DNA of 64,000 bases from Candidatus Arcticimaribacter forsetii (lineage in GTDB: Bacteria > Bacteroidota > Bacteroidia > Flavobacteriales > Flavobacteriaceae): the NCBI RefSeq assembly GCF_910589745.1, contig NZ_OU342399.1, positions 1,695,501 through 1,759,500 on the forward strand, in the 5' to 3' direction. This document shows positions 33,985 through 43,911 of this stretch, piece after piece. Every line of letters starts with the position of its first letter. Within the stretch, counting starts at the first letter, position 1. A model generated the notes under the pieces. It was not told where the DNA came from. It did no database searches and saw nothing but the letters and a program-made list of their open reading frames with translations. A program made the position numbers and the translations under genes.

Positions 33985-36354
33985 TTAATGCTCAATGTGT
34001 AATTTAACCTCTTTGATTTCTGCAATAGAAGCTTGAATTTCTTCTTCAGTTCCCTCTATCACTTTTGTTTCAACTTTTACCTCACCACCTTCAGTTGTTG
34101 TTGTTGTAATTGTAGCTTCCATTTGATCGGACTCAGTAGATTGAACTTCAACACGAATCTCTTTTTTAATCTGATCTTCTTTTACTACAGATTCTGAAGT
34201 ATGTCCATCTAGATTTAAAGTTGGTGCTATAACTAAACTCACTAAACAAGTAAGCTTGATTAAGATATTCATAGAAGGTCCAGAAGTATCTTTAAATGGA
34301 TCTCCAACTGTATCTCCAGTTACTGCTGCTTTGTAAGCTTCAGATCCTTTGTAAGTCATTTCGCCTTTGATTTCAACTCCAGCTTCAAATGATTTCTTAG
34401 CGTTGTCCCATGCTCCACCTGCATTATTTTGGAAGATTGCCCACATTACTCCACTAACACAGACCCCGGCCATATAACCTCCTAAAGGTTCAGCTCCGAA
34501 TATAAATCCAATAATTATTGGTGTCACTATTGTAAGTAAACCTGGGAGTATCATTTCTTTTAGAGCAGCTTTTGTAGATATAGCTACACATTTAGCATAT
34601 TCTGGAGTTCCAGTACCTTCCATAATTCCAGGAATTTCTCTAAACTGCCTTCTGACCTCTTCAACCATTTCCATGGCAGCTTTACCTACCGACTCCATTG
34701 CTAAAGCAGAAAATACAACCGGTATCATCCCCCCAACAAATAGCATTGCTAAAACGTCCGCTTTGAAAATGTTAATCCCATCAATTCCGGTAAAAGTAAC
34801 ATAAGCAGCGAATAAAGCTAAAGCGGTTAAGGCAGCTGAAGCAATAGCAAATCCTTTTCCGACTGCAGCTGTAGTATTTCCAACTGAATCAAGTACATCC
34901 GTACGTTCTCTAACTTCTGGATCTAATTCACTCATTTCTGCTACACCTCCTGCGTTATCTGCAATTGGTCCAAATGCATCGATTGCTAATTGCATCGCTG
35001 TTGTAGCCATCATTGCAGAGGCAGCCAATGCTACTCCATAAAATCCAGCCAGCTCATAGGAACCATAAATTGCCGCAGCAAATAAAATAACAGATAAGAA
35101 TGTAGATTTCATTCCGACAGCAAGACCTGCGATTATATTAGTCGCTGCTCCAGTTGAGCTGTTTTCAACGATATCTAAAACAGGTTTTTTACCTAGACTT
35201 GTATAATAAGCTGTTACCATAGAAATAAGTGCCCCAACTGCAAGTCCAATACAAGATGCCCAAAATACATTTAGGGAGGAAATAGATTTGTAACCATCTC
35301 CAAAAAATTTCATATTCATAGTTTCAGGCAACATCCAAATAATCAAGAAATAACTTGCAACAAGAGTGATTAAAATAGCAACCCAATTCCCTATATCTAA
35401 AGCTTTTTGAACTTGAGATTCTTTTGCATCGTTAGAAGAAATTTTAATAAAGAAAGTACCTACTATAGATGCTAAAATCCCTACTCCTGCAATGACAACA
35501 GGCAGTAAAATTGGCCCCATATTGTTAAATACATCCGTATACTGTCCATTTAAAGACATATCTCGTACAAGATAGTTACCAAGTACCATTGCAGCTAATA
35601 CTGTTGCAACATAAGAACCAAATAAATCAGCCCCCATTCCGGCAACGTCTCCAACATTATCTCCAACATTATCCGCGATTGTAGCTGGATTACGAGGATC
35701 ATCTTCAGGAATACCTGCTTCTACTTTACCTACTAAATCAGCACCAACATCAGCTGCTTTAGTGTATATACCTCCTCCAACTCGAGCAAATAATGCAATT
35801 GATTCAGCTCCTAAAGAAAAACCTGCTAGGGTTTCTAAAACAATAGTCATGTCATTGTAAAAAGAATCACTTTGTCCAACGAACTGACTAACTAAGAACA
35901 TAAACAACAACGTAAGACCTAAGACTGCAAGTCCTGCAACACCTAATCCCATTACTGTACCTCCACCAAAAGCTACTTTTAGTGCTTTGGGTAAACTTGT
36001 TTTTGCTGCTTCTGCTGTTCTTGCATTGGCGTCCGTAGCGATTCTCATTCCTATATTCCCAGCAAGTCCAGAAAAGAAAGCTCCAAAAACAAATGCAGGT
36101 ACAATCATCCAACTTGTTGTGTCAACTAAAACTGAAATACCAAAAAGTGCTACTGATGCTATAACGACAAAGATAAATAACAATCGATATTCAGCATTTA
36201 GGAAAGCAAGCGCTCCCTCTTTAATAGCTTTTGAAATTTCTTGCATTTTTTCATTACCGGCAGATTGTTTTTTTACCCAACTTGCTCTTACAAACATGTA
36301 TGCTAATCCTAATACAGAAAGGACTAGAGGTATATATATAACATTTTGTTCCAT
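33985..36354 (-). CDS. hppA: Membrane-bound ion-pumping pyrophosphatase
   Basis: 789 residues, about 16 membrane helices. Hydrolyses PPi and pumps H+ and/or Na+ across the inner membrane. The catalytic loop KAADVGADLVGKVEAGIPED with DDPRNPATIADNVGDNVGD is intact, as is DAFGPIADNAGGVAEM. The segment GNTTAAVGKGFAIASAALT has Ala where K+-independent enzymes have Lys, so it belongs to the K+-dependent group, which includes Na+ pumps. A polar, repetitive tail of about 70 residues (EVQSTESDQMEATITTTTTE and onward) follows the last helix. Convergent with the dNK gene. Confidence 0.94.
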   Translation of the reverse strand: MEQNVIYIPLVLSVLGLAYMFVRASWVKKQSAGNEKMQEISKAIKEGALAFLNAEYRLLFIFVVIASVALFGISVLVDTTSWMIVPAFVFGAFFSGLAGNIGMRIATDANARTAEAAKTSLPKALKVAFGGGTVMGLGVAGLAVLGLTLLFMFLVSQFVGQSDSFYNDMTIVLETLAGFSLGAESIALFARVGGGIYTKAADVGADLVGKVEAGIPEDDPRNPATIADNVGDNVGDVAGMGADLFGSYVATVLAAMVLGNYLVRDMSLNGQYTDVFNNMGPILLPVVIAGVGILASIVGTFFIKISSNDAKESQVQKALDIGNWVAILITLVASYFLIIWMLPETMNMKFFGDGYKSISSLNVFWASCIGLAVGALISMVTAYYTSLGKKPVLDIVENSSTGAATNIIAGLAVGMKSTFLSVILFAAAIYGSYELAGFYGVALAASAMMATTAMQLAIDAFGPIADNAGGVAEMSELDPEVRERTDVLDSVGNTTAAVGKGFAIASAALTALALFAAYVTFTGIDGINIFKADVLAMLFVGGMIPVVFSALAMESVGKAAMEMVEEVRRQFREIPGIMEGTGTPEYAKCVAISTKAALKEMILPGLLTIVTPIIIGFIFGAEPLGGYMAGVCVSGVMWAIFQNNAGGAWDNAKKSFEAGVEIKGEMTYKGSEAYKAAVTGDTVGDPFKDTSGPSMNILIKLTCLVSLVIAPTLNLDGHTSESVVKEDQIKKEIRVEVQSTESDQMEATITTTTTEGGEVKVETKVIEGTEEEIQASIAEIKEVKLHIEH

Positions 36355-36393
36355 AATATCTTTTTAATAATTGTTGTAGTAATCCGTACTATT

Positions 36394-37377
36394 TTATTTT
36401 TTAAAGTAAACTACTTTTTTGACAGCTGCAATTACATCCTCACTTCCAGGAAGCCATTCCTGAAATAACACAGGAGAAAAAGGTGCGGGTGTATCTGCAG
36501 TGTTTATTTTTTCAATAGGTGCGTCTAAATAATCAAATGCTTCATTTTGAACTTGATAGGTGATTTCAGTGGAAATATTTCCAAAAGGCCAAGCTTCTTC
36601 AAGAATAACTAATCTATTCGTCTTTTTAACAGACGTTAAAATCGCATCAATATCCAAAGGTCTAACAGTTCTTAAATCAATAATCTCACAAGAGATGCCT
36701 TCTTTTTCAAGAGCATCTGCAGCAATGTATGCTTCTTTGATTATCTTTCCGAAAGAAACAATGGTTACGTCATCTCCTTTTCTTTTAATATCGGCAACTC
36801 CAATTGGAAGGATATACTCTTCTTCAGGAACCTCACCTTTATCTCCATACATCTGCTCAGATTCCATAAAAATTACTGGATCATCATCTCTAATTGCTGC
36901 CTTTAAAAGACCTTTAGCGTCGTATGGATTTGAAGGTACAATAACTTTCAACCCAGGGCAGTTTGCATACCAGCTTTCAAAAGCTTGCGAATGTGTAGCT
37001 GCAAGTTGTCCAGCAGAAGCAGTTGGCCCCCTAAACACAATAGGACAAGGAAACTGACCGCCTGACATTTGACGAATTTTTGCTGCATTATTTATAATTT
37101 GATCAATTCCAACAAGCGCGAAGTTAAAAGTCATGAACTCAATAATTGGTCTATTACCAGTCATTGTAGATCCTACACCAATTCCAGCAAAACCTAATTC
37201 AGAAATTGGAGTATCAATAACTCTTTTTTCACCAAACTCATCTAACATTCCCTTAGATGCTTTATATGCTCCATTGTACTCTGCTACTTCCTCACCCATT
37301 AAATAAATGGATTCGTCTTTACGCATTTCCTCGCTCATCGCCTCACAAATAGCTTGTCTAAACTGTAATACTTTCAT
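36394..37377 (-). CDS. pdhB: Pyruvate dehydrogenase E1 component subunit beta
   Basis: 327 residues, transketolase-like TPP enzyme subunit. VLQFRQAICEAMSEEMRKDE, MGEEVAEYNGAYKASKGMLDEFG, DTPISELGFAGIGVGSTMTG, PIVFRGPTASAGQLAATHSQAFESWYANCPGLKV and DLRTVRPLD are hallmark segments; the C-terminal transketolase fold ends in DTPAPFSPVLFQEWLPGSED. Works with an E1-alpha subunit and E2/E3 to make acetyl-CoA; these partner genes are not in this window. Standalone position with its own exact -7 box, so regulation is independent of hppA. Confidence 0.93.
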   Translation of the reverse strand: MKVLQFRQAICEAMSEEMRKDESIYLMGEEVAEYNGAYKASKGMLDEFGEKRVIDTPISELGFAGIGVGSTMTGNRPIIEFMTFNFALVGIDQIINNAAKIRQMSGGQFPCPIVFRGPTASAGQLAATHSQAFESWYANCPGLKVIVPSNPYDAKGLLKAAIRDDDPVIFMESEQMYGDKGEVPEEEYILPIGVADIKRKGDDVTIVSFGKIIKEAYIAADALEKEGISCEIIDLRTVRPLDIDAILTSVKKTNRLVILEEAWPFGNISTEITYQVQNEAFDYLDAPIEKINTADTPAPFSPVLFQEWLPGSEDVIAAVKKVVYFKK

Positions 37378-37409
37378 AGAATTTATTTCTAGTTTTTTTT
37401 ATAGGTGCG

Positions 37410-37417
37410 CAAATTTA
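37410..37417 (-). promoter_or_regulatory. -7 promoter element of pdhB
   Basis: TAAATTTG on the minus strand, an exact TAnnTTTG match, 32 nt before the pdhB ATG. The -33 box is not clear. Confidence 0.55.
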
Positions 37418-37536
37418 AGTTTTTTAAATGTATATAAAAAACCTAAAACACAGAGAAATTGCTAATTGAAATGAAAATAAGGAAAAATAATGTGAATATT
37501 TTAAAAAAGGATTAATTTCACGTCGTAAATGATGTT

Positions 37537-38148
37537 ATGGATTTGATTAAACTTGAAATTATTGGAGTATCATACACTCAAGCTCAAACTGGGGCTTATG
37601 CCTTGATTTTAAAGGAAAGTGATGGGAATAGAAAATTACCAATAGTGATTGGAGGGTACGAAGCTGAAGCAATTACAGTGGGTCTCGAAAACGATATCGT
37701 TCCACCCCGACCATCAACCCATGATTTATTCATTAACCTGATGGAACGATTTGAAATATCTATCAAACAAGTAATTATACATAAACTTGTTGACGGGGTC
37801 TTTTTTTCAAGCTTAATTTGTGATAGAAACGAAATTGAAGAAATTATAGATGCCCGTACTTCTGACTCTATTGCGTTAGCCATCCGATTTAATGCTCCTG
37901 TTTTTACCTATGAGAACATTATGTCAAAAGCAAGTTACTCTGACGACATAAGAGTTAGTAAATCTGAACAAGAAGATAAAAACTGGATTAAAAATTTCAT
38001 TGACGAAAAAGATTCAAAAAACAAGGAGGTTCAAAATTTAACCAAACTTTCTACAAAAGATCTTCATGCCATGCTCAACAAACTTGTCAAAGCTGAAAGT
38101 TACGAGGCTGCAGCAAAAATAAGAGATGAACTCTCGAGAAGAAAATAA
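37537..38148 (+). CDS. Bifunctional nuclease family protein (DUF151) with UVR motif
   Basis: 203 residues. N-terminal BFN/DUF151 domain (about 1-140): KLEIIGVSYTQAQTGAYALI, KLPIVIGGYEAEAITVGLE, RPSTHDLFINLME and the conserved ARTSDSIALAIRFNAPVF. The C-terminal 35 residues form a UvrB/UvrC-type helical hairpin (LNKLVKAESYEAAAKIRDEL). This combination is common in Bacteroidota; plant homologues have RNase/DNase activity, but the bacterial role is uncertain. No signal peptide. Confidence 0.85.
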   Translation: MDLIKLEIIGVSYTQAQTGAYALILKESDGNRKLPIVIGGYEAEAITVGLENDIVPPRPSTHDLFINLMERFEISIKQVIIHKLVDGVFFSSLICDRNEIEEIIDARTSDSIALAIRFNAPVFTYENIMSKASYSDDIRVSKSEQEDKNWIKNFIDEKDSKNKEVQNLTKLSTKDLHAMLNKLVKAESYEAAAKIRDELSRRK

Positions 38149-38198
38149 CTAAGTTTAGTTGTTAACGGATAATTTTAATAACTATTCCCAAACCGACT

Positions 38199-38228
38199 TT
38201 TTTCCGGAAAAATAAAAATATACATTTG
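38199..38228 (+). promoter_or_regulatory. thyA promoter with an overlapping palindrome
   Basis: -7 box TACATTTG at 38221-38228, an exact match, 17 nt before the thyA ATG. A perfect 14-nt palindrome, TTTTTCCGGAAAAA (38199-38212), covers the expected -33 position, which reads TTTT. It may be an operator or a terminator remnant of the upstream gene. Confidence 0.5.
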
Positions 38229-38245
38229 ATTATAATATTTTATAA

Positions 38246-39070
38246 ATGCAACAATATTTAGACCTAATTCGACACATTCAAGCAGAGGGAGTTGAAAAAA
38301 CAGATCGAACTGGAACTGGAACAAAGAGTGTTTTTGGATATCAAATGCGTTTTGATCTTTCGAAAGGATTCCCAATGGTAACCACAAAAAAACTCCACTT
38401 AAAATCTATAATTCATGAATTATTATGGTTTTTAAAAGGAGATACCAACATAGGGTACCTCCAAGAAAACGGTGTTAGAATTTGGAATGAGTGGGCAGAT
38501 GAAAAAGGAAACCTAGGTCCTGTTTATGGATACCAGTGGAGAAACTGGAATGGCGAGGAAATAGATCAGATAAAAGATATTATTCACACCTTAAAAACAA
38601 CTCCGGATAGTCGAAGAATGTTGGTTTCTGCATGGAACCCGAGTGTTTTGCCTGATACATCAAAGAGTTTCTCGGAAAATGTTGCAAACAACAAAGCTGC
38701 TCTTCCTCCCTGTCATGCCTTCTTTCAGTTTTACGTTGCCGACGGAAAACTTTCATGTCAGTTATACCAAAGAAGTGCAGACGTGTTTTTGGGAGTCCCT
38801 TTCAACATAGCTTCTTACGCATTACTAACACTAATGATGGCTCAAGTTTGCGGTCTTAAAGCAGGTGATTTTGTTCATACTTTTGGTGATGCACACATTT
38901 ATTCAAATCATGAAGAACAGATTAAACTTCAATTATCTAGAAAACCTAAGAAGTTACCTACAATTAAAATTAATCCTGAAATAAAAGATATTTTTGAATT
39001 CACCTTTGATGATTTTGAACTTATAGATTACGATCCCTTTCCATTAATAAAAGGAGCTGTTGCTATTTAA
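38246..39070 (+). CDS. thyA: Thymidylate synthase
   Basis: 274 residues. Methylates dUMP to dTMP using methylene-THF. [50 protein letters not shown], the catalytic Cys156 in [33 protein letters not shown] and [12 protein letters not shown] are all standard. Ten extra residues (about 138-150, [14 protein letters not shown]) precede the catalytic Cys compared with E. coli ThyA. Its partner folA lies 1.3 kb downstream on the same strand, separated by a minus-strand gene that overlaps its 3' end by 8 nt. Confidence 0.96.
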   Translation: MQQYLDLIRHIQAEGVEKTDRTGTGTKSVFGYQMRFDLSKGFPMVTTKKLHLKSIIHELLWFLKGDTNIGYLQENGVRIWNEWADEKGNLGPVYGYQWRNWNGEEIDQIKDIIHTLKTTPDSRRMLVSAWNPSVLPDTSKSFSENVANNKAALPPCHAFFQFYVADGKLSCQLYQRSADVFLGVPFNIASYALLTLMMAQVCGLKAGDFVHTFGDAHIYSNHEEQIKLQLSRKPKKLPTIKINPEIKDIFEFTFDDFELIDYDPFPLIKGAVAI

Positions 39071-40100
39071 CTGCTTTGTCTAAAACTTGGAGAAAAAAAT
39101 CTACTTCTGCTTTAGTGTTATAAAAGTGAACTGCAATTCTAACTCCTGATCCACGTTGAATACAACGAATGTTATTCTTTTTTAGAATTTCAAATAATGC
39201 TTTGTTTACTTTAATTGTAAAAATTGTTGAATGTTTTTTTCTTTCAGAAATAAAATCCTCTAATAGATTTCTTTTTTTAAGCGCCTCAAATAAATAATTG
39301 CCTAATTCTTTATTTTTCTGAAAAACAACATCAAGATCATAAGACATTAATTCTTCGACAGCAAAACCTAATGAACCCATTGCGATTGGAGCCCTATGAC
39401 CCCGATCTAAAAGATTAAACACATCAATAGCACTAATTTTTAACCTATTCAGAAGTGATTTTTTCAAACACAAAAAACCATTTCCATGCCCTGCTAACAA
39501 CCATTTGTATCCACTTACAAATATTCCATCAATAAGACTTCTATTAAAATCAAATGGCTGGTTTCCAATATACTGGGTGCCATCAACCAGGATTATTAAT
39601 TCCGGAAATTCATTTTTAATTTCTTCAATAAAATTCATATCAAACAAAAGACCTGAATTATACTGGACTGCACTAAAAAGTAAAACTTGATACGGACGGT
39701 TTCTTAATTCTTCTAAAACAGATGACTCCAAGGTGCTACTCATCGAAACTTCCGAAAATTTAAATTGATGATCTGTTACCATTTCTGTAATAGAAGGGTA
39801 ATCATCATTAATTAATAGAAAATGATAGTCTTTTGGGATTTTCAACAAAAAAGCTTCTAATCCAGCAGAACAACTTGTCGATAAAAAAATATTTTCCTCT
39901 TCTGTTCGCATCAATTTCGAAAGCTGATGCACCGCATTCTTTTCAATATTAATGGCTTGTTCACTTTTAAAATAATCCCCTTTAGCAACAAAATCAAGGT
40001 CTGATTCTGTTCTCCATTGCAGTAAACGTTCAGAATACAAACCACAGTATGCTGTGTTAAGATAAGTACAGTTTTCAAGTGTAGGGTAATTACTTTTCAT
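39063..40100 (-). CDS. Class V PLP-dependent aminotransferase family protein
   Basis: 345 residues. Cysteine desulfurase-like fold: [20 protein letters not shown] near the N-terminus, [46 protein letters not shown] (Asp and Gln near the cofactor), and the Schiff-base lysine in [20 protein letters not shown]. It resembles the CsdA/kynureninase-like group, but the active-site Cys loop of true desulfurases is not evident. Substrate unknown. Its 3' end overlaps thyA by 8 nt (convergent). Confidence 0.78.
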   Translation of the reverse strand: MKSNYPTLENCTYLNTAYCGLYSERLLQWRTESDLDFVAKGDYFKSEQAINIEKNAVHQLSKLMRTEEENIFLSTSCSAGLEAFLLKIPKDYHFLLINDDYPSITEMVTDHQFKFSEVSMSSTLESSVLEELRNRPYQVLLFSAVQYNSGLLFDMNFIEEIKNEFPELIILVDGTQYIGNQPFDFNRSLIDGIFVSGYKWLLAGHGNGFLCLKKSLLNRLKISAIDVFNLLDRGHRAPIAMGSLGFAVEELMSYDLDVVFQKNKELGNYLFEALKKRNLLEDFISERKKHSTIFTIKVNKALFEILKKNNIRCIQRGSGVRIAVHFYNTKAEVDFFLQVLDKAVK

Positions 40101-40349
40101 AAAGATTTTTATATTGATGAGAATTAGTATGTTTTGCTAATTAGTAAATATAACAAACTCCATTAGTTATATTTCAAAGGAAATCTTTGTTATTAAACAT
40201 ATTTTTACGGTCTTTGTACTCGATTATGTTATTAAGTTTTACATCCTAAAGTTAGAAGAGAAAGTTTGAATAAATTAAAAGAAACAATTAAATCTCAGAA
40301 CGAACAGGTCTTATACGAAGAAGATAATGTTTCAAATAAAAGCTCAGAA

Positions 40350-40847
40350 ATGCTTAAAAAAAAGACGATAACCTTAATTGCTGCAGCAGCAGAGAACGAT
40401 GCTCTTGGGAAAGACAATGATTTAATTTGGCACATCCCTGAGGACTTAAAGCGATTTAAAAGACTAACAACTGGGCATGCAATTATTATGGGTCGAAAGA
40501 CATTTGAATCGATGCCTAAAGCACTTCCAAACAGAACTAATATAGTTTTAACAAGAAACAAAAATTATAAAGCTGATGGAGCTTTGGTTACTTCAAATAT
40601 AGAAGAAGCTCTTGAAATGGCAAAAGATGACCCGCAACCCTTTATAATTGGTGGAGCTCAAATTTATTCTCTTTTGATGGACCACTGCAATAGAATTGAA
40701 CTTACTCGTGTTCATCATGATTTTGATGCAGATGTATTCTTTCCTAAAATTGATAAAAACAAATGGATCGTTGTCAAAGAGGAATTTATGTCTAAAACTG
40801 ACAACCAACCTTATGACTATACTTATTTAACTTACGATAAAAAATAA
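40350..40847 (+). CDS. folA: Dihydrofolate reductase
   Basis: 165 residues from the ATG at 40350. Reduces dihydrofolate to THF with NADPH, closing the thymidylate cycle with ThyA. KTITLIAAAAENDALGKDNDLIWHIPEDLKRFKRLT contains the catalytic Asp region (shown in parts: AENDALGKDNDLIW), with HAIIMGRKTFESMPKALPNR, IGGAQIYSLLM and ELTRVHHDFDADVFFP. An in-frame TTG at 40266 would add 28 polar residues with no DHFR similarity; I prefer the ATG. It precedes fabD by 4 nt. Confidence 0.93.
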   Translation: MLKKKTITLIAAAAENDALGKDNDLIWHIPEDLKRFKRLTTGHAIIMGRKTFESMPKALPNRTNIVLTRNKNYKADGALVTSNIEEALEMAKDDPQPFIIGGAQIYSLLMDHCNRIELTRVHHDFDADVFFPKIDKNKWIVVKEEFMSKTDNQPYDYTYLTYDKK

Positions 40848-40851
40848 TTTA

Positions 40852-41736
40852 ATGAAAGCATTTTTATTTCCTGGACAAGGTGCTCAATTTCCTGGAATGG
40901 GAAAAGATTTATACGAAGCTTCTGAAGAAGCCAAAGCACTATTTCATAAAGCAAATGATATTTTAGGATTCAACATTACTGAAATAATGTTTGGTGATGA
41001 TGCAGAAGCCTTAAAACAGACCCAAGTTACTCAACCCGCAATATTCCTGCATTCTGTTATAATGAGTACTGTTATGGGTTCTTCTTTCACGCCAGATTGT
41101 GTTGCAGGACATTCTTTAGGTGAATTTTCTGCTTTAGTATCCGCAAAAGCAATGAGTTTTGAAAGTGGTTTAAAATTAGTTCATCAGCGAGCATTAGCTA
41201 TGCAAGATGCGTGTGACGAAGTTCCTGGAACTATGGCTGCTGTTCTAGGACTTGATGACAAAACCATTGAAGATGTTTGTGCAAAAACAGCTGGTATTGT
41301 TGTTGCTGCCAATTATAATTGTCCAGGCCAATTGGTTATTTCTGGAGAAATAGAAGCCATTAAACTGGCATGCGAGGCTATGAAAGAAGCAGGTGCAAAA
41401 CGTGCATTGCCACTTCCTGTAGGAGGTGCATTTCATTCTCCTTTAATGGAACCTGCAAGAACAAAGCTGGCTACTGCAATAGAAAATACAGAAATTAAAA
41501 ATCCAATTTGCCCAGTATATCAAAATGTGGCCGCAATTGGAATCACAGATGCAGCTACTATAAAAGCTAACTTAATAGAACAACTTACTGCTCCAGTTCG
41601 ATGGACTCAAAGTGTTCAGCAAATGCTAGAAGATGGTGCAAACTCTTTTGTAGAAGTTGGACCAGGGAAAGTTTTACAAGGCCTTGTTAAAAAAATTGAT
41701 CGCTCTGTTGAAACAAGTTCAGGAGCAATTGCTTAA
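40852..41736 (+). CDS. fabD: Malonyl-CoA:ACP transacylase
   Basis: 294 residues. Loads malonyl groups onto acyl carrier protein for fatty acid synthesis. FPGQGAQFPGMGKDLYE at the N-terminus, the nucleophilic Ser88 in VAGHSLGEFSALV, LVHQRALAMQDA (Arg that binds the malonyl carboxylate), AANYNCPGQLVISG and the catalytic His in GGAFHSPLMEPA. VEVGPGKVLQGLVKKI closes the domain. It lies 4 nt after folA and probably shares its transcript; the other fab genes are elsewhere. Confidence 0.95.
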   Translation: MKAFLFPGQGAQFPGMGKDLYEASEEAKALFHKANDILGFNITEIMFGDDAEALKQTQVTQPAIFLHSVIMSTVMGSSFTPDCVAGHSLGEFSALVSAKAMSFESGLKLVHQRALAMQDACDEVPGTMAAVLGLDDKTIEDVCAKTAGIVVAANYNCPGQLVISGEIEAIKLACEAMKEAGAKRALPLPVGGAFHSPLMEPARTKLATAIENTEIKNPICPVYQNVAAIGITDAATIKANLIEQLTAPVRWTQSVQQMLEDGANSFVEVGPGKVLQGLVKKIDRSVETSSGAIA

Positions 41737-41738
41737 AT

Positions 41739-43016
41739 CTAATTGTGCTTGAAGACTTCACCGTTTTTCATTACAAACGTAATGTTTTCAAGGGTTTTTA
41801 TATCTACAAGTGCATTCTGATCTGAAGCAACAATATCAGCATAAAAACCTGGTTTTATTTGGCCCAGTTTATCTTGTTCTAAAATAGATGCATTAACAAT
41901 TGTAGCAGACTGAATTGCTTCACTTGCAGGCATACCAACCTCAACCATATAACCGAATTCTTTTCCGTTCAGACCATGTGGAAATACACCTGCATCTGTA
42001 CCAAAGGCAATTGGAACTCCCATTTCGTAAGCTTTTTTAAATGTTTCCTGGATTTTAGGCCCAACTTTTAATGCTTTCGGAACAATAATATCTGGGTAAT
42101 ATCCTGGAATTTTTGCTTTCTCAACTACTTGCTTCCCAGCAGTAATTGTAGGAACTAAATAAGCATTTTTCTCAATCATTAATTTCATTGTTCTTTTGCT
42201 CATTAAGGTACCATGTTCTATGGTCTTAACACCCGATGAGACAGCTCTATACATACCTTCATCTCCGTGAGCATGAGCAGCGACTTGCATTCCATAATCA
42301 CGTGCTGTAGCAGTAATAGCTGCTATTTCTTCTTTAGTGAATTGAGGGTTTTCTCCACTTTTAGCAACACTTAAAACGCCACCTGTCGCAGTGATTTTTA
42401 TCCAGTCTGCTCCATTTTTATAGCGCTGACGAACTGCTTTTCTTGCATCTTCTACAGAATTTACAACACCTTGTTTTGGACCTGGATCTCCTTGTAGTTC
42501 CGACTTATTCCCATTTGTTGGATCTCCATGTCCTCCTGTTGAAGCTAGTGTTTTCCCCGCTGTAAAAATTCGTGGACCTGGAACTTTTCCTTTTGCTATC
42601 GCATTACGAAGTGCAATATTTACTCCGGAACCTCCTAAATCTCTCACCGTTGTAAAACCTGCCATAAGAGATCTTTCTGCATAAATTGCTGCATCGAAAG
42701 CCATATCTGCTTCGTTTAATCTATATCTATTTAAATAAGTTTTAGGACTAGACTCAGATTCAATATGGACATGCATATCAATAAAACCAGGATAAACAGT
42801 TTTGCTTTTTAAATCTATAATCTTAGTAGCACTCGACTCATTTGTTTTGTATCCTTTTTCAACAGAAGTAATAAGGTTCCCCTCAATAACAATGGTTTGT
42901 TCTTTCTTTATTGATCCTGATTTACTATCAAAAAGCTGACCGCAATGTAAATAAGTTGTCTGTGCTACTATTCCGAATGAAATAAAAAAAGTAAAAGCAA
43001 AAATTAAGTTCTTCAT
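41739..43016 (-). CDS. Secreted amidohydrolase (imidazolonepropionase-like)
   Basis: 425 residues. Signal peptide MKNLIFAFTFFISFGIVAQ, then the composite amidohydrolase fold: TVYPGFIDMHVHIES (metal HxH), GNIALRNA-type linker, WIKITATGGVLSVAKSG (a Lys that may be carbamylated in TATGG context), MQVAAHAHGDEGMYRAV, IEHGTLMSK and AFGTDAGVFPHG (metal Asp). The family includes prolidase/aryldialkylphosphatase-like and Xaa-Arg dipeptidase enzymes exported by Bacteroidota. The substrate is unknown, with peptide-like amides most likely. Convergent with fabD. Confidence 0.85.
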   Translation of the reverse strand: MKNLIFAFTFFISFGIVAQTTYLHCGQLFDSKSGSIKKEQTIVIEGNLITSVEKGYKTNESSATKIIDLKSKTVYPGFIDMHVHIESESSPKTYLNRYRLNEADMAFDAAIYAERSLMAGFTTVRDLGGSGVNIALRNAIAKGKVPGPRIFTAGKTLASTGGHGDPTNGNKSELQGDPGPKQGVVNSVEDARKAVRQRYKNGADWIKITATGGVLSVAKSGENPQFTKEEIAAITATARDYGMQVAAHAHGDEGMYRAVSSGVKTIEHGTLMSKRTMKLMIEKNAYLVPTITAGKQVVEKAKIPGYYPDIIVPKALKVGPKIQETFKKAYEMGVPIAFGTDAGVFPHGLNGKEFGYMVEVGMPASEAIQSATIVNASILEQDKLGQIKPGFYADIVASDQNALVDIKTLENITFVMKNGEVFKHN

Positions 43017-43076
43017 AATTGAAATGTTTTGGGTTAAGATACTATTTTAGCTTTAATATTTAAATTCTCTAACTTA

Positions 43077-43898
43077 TTGATTTTGAAAAAAAATCTAATC
43101 CATTTCCTATCCTCAATTTTCCCAAATCTATTTGTTTCAATTGCATACAAACAACTTACCACCCCTCTGGTTCACAAATATAGAGCCCACGAAATAAAGT
43201 CATTGGCAAAATCAAAACAAAAAGATTTTGCTTTTGAAAAATTTACTATTAAAACCTACCAATGGGGATCGGGTTCAAAATCCGTATTATTAATCCACGG
43301 TTGGGAAGGTCAAGCAGGAAATTTTGCTGATTTAATAGAAGTTTTAGTGGAAAATAATTTTACGGTATATGCGTTCGACGGACCCGGACATGGAGCAAGC
43401 TCACTTGGAGAAACTAGTCTTTTTAAGTTTAGTGATCTTGTCGGTGCCTTAATTAAAAAACACAATATAAATAACTTAGTGAGTCACTCTTTTGGTGGAG
43501 TTGCAACCTCTGTTTTTCTGGGGAACAATCCTCAAATAACTATTGATCGTTATGTACTTTTTACCACTCCAAATAAATTCGAGGACCGAATTCAATTTGT
43601 AGCCGATCGCGTTGGGATTTCAAAAAAAGTAACTACTAGATTGATCAATAAAATTGAAAAAGAAGAAGGAATTGAGGTAAGTAAAATGAATGTTGCTGAA
43701 TATGCTCAAAAATCTGGAGTTAAGAAAGCTCTTATCTTACACGATACAAATGATCGAGTACTTTCTGTCAACCAATCTAAGCAAGTAAGTGAATTTTGGG
43801 AAAATTCTACTTTAGAAGAAGTTACGGGCACAGGGCATTATAGAATTCTTAGAACTAAATCTATTCTAAATAGAGCTGTTGAGTTTTTGAATGCTTAA
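43077..43898 (+). CDS. Alpha/beta hydrolase
   Basis: 273 residues. VLLIHGWEGQAGNFADLIEVL (oxyanion strand), VYAFDGPGHGASS, nucleophile Ser in LVSHSFGGVATSVFL, Asp in ILHDTNDRVLSVNQS and His in TGTGHYRILRT complete the triad. The N-terminal 30 residues are hydrophobic (NLIHFLSSIFPNLFVSIAY) and may be a membrane-associated segment. No ATG is present near the start: TTG at 43077 or TTG at 43083 (which gives MKKNLIHF) are the options, so the exact start is uncertain. Substrate unknown. Confidence 0.82.
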   Translation: MILKKNLIHFLSSIFPNLFVSIAYKQLTTPLVHKYRAHEIKSLAKSKQKDFAFEKFTIKTYQWGSGSKSVLLIHGWEGQAGNFADLIEVLVENNFTVYAFDGPGHGASSLGETSLFKFSDLVGALIKKHNINNLVSHSFGGVATSVFLGNNPQITIDRYVLFTTPNKFEDRIQFVADRVGISKKVTTRLINKIEKEEGIEVSKMNVAEYAQKSGVKKALILHDTNDRVLSVNQSKQVSEFWENSTLEEVTGTGHYRILRTKSILNRAVEFLNA

Positions 43899-43911
43899 TT
43901 TCAATATAATT

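Noticed and set aside
40266-40349. 28-residue N-terminal extension of FolA from a TTG codon
   Set aside because: The extension is polar and has no DHFR similarity; the ATG at 40350 gives the normal family start.
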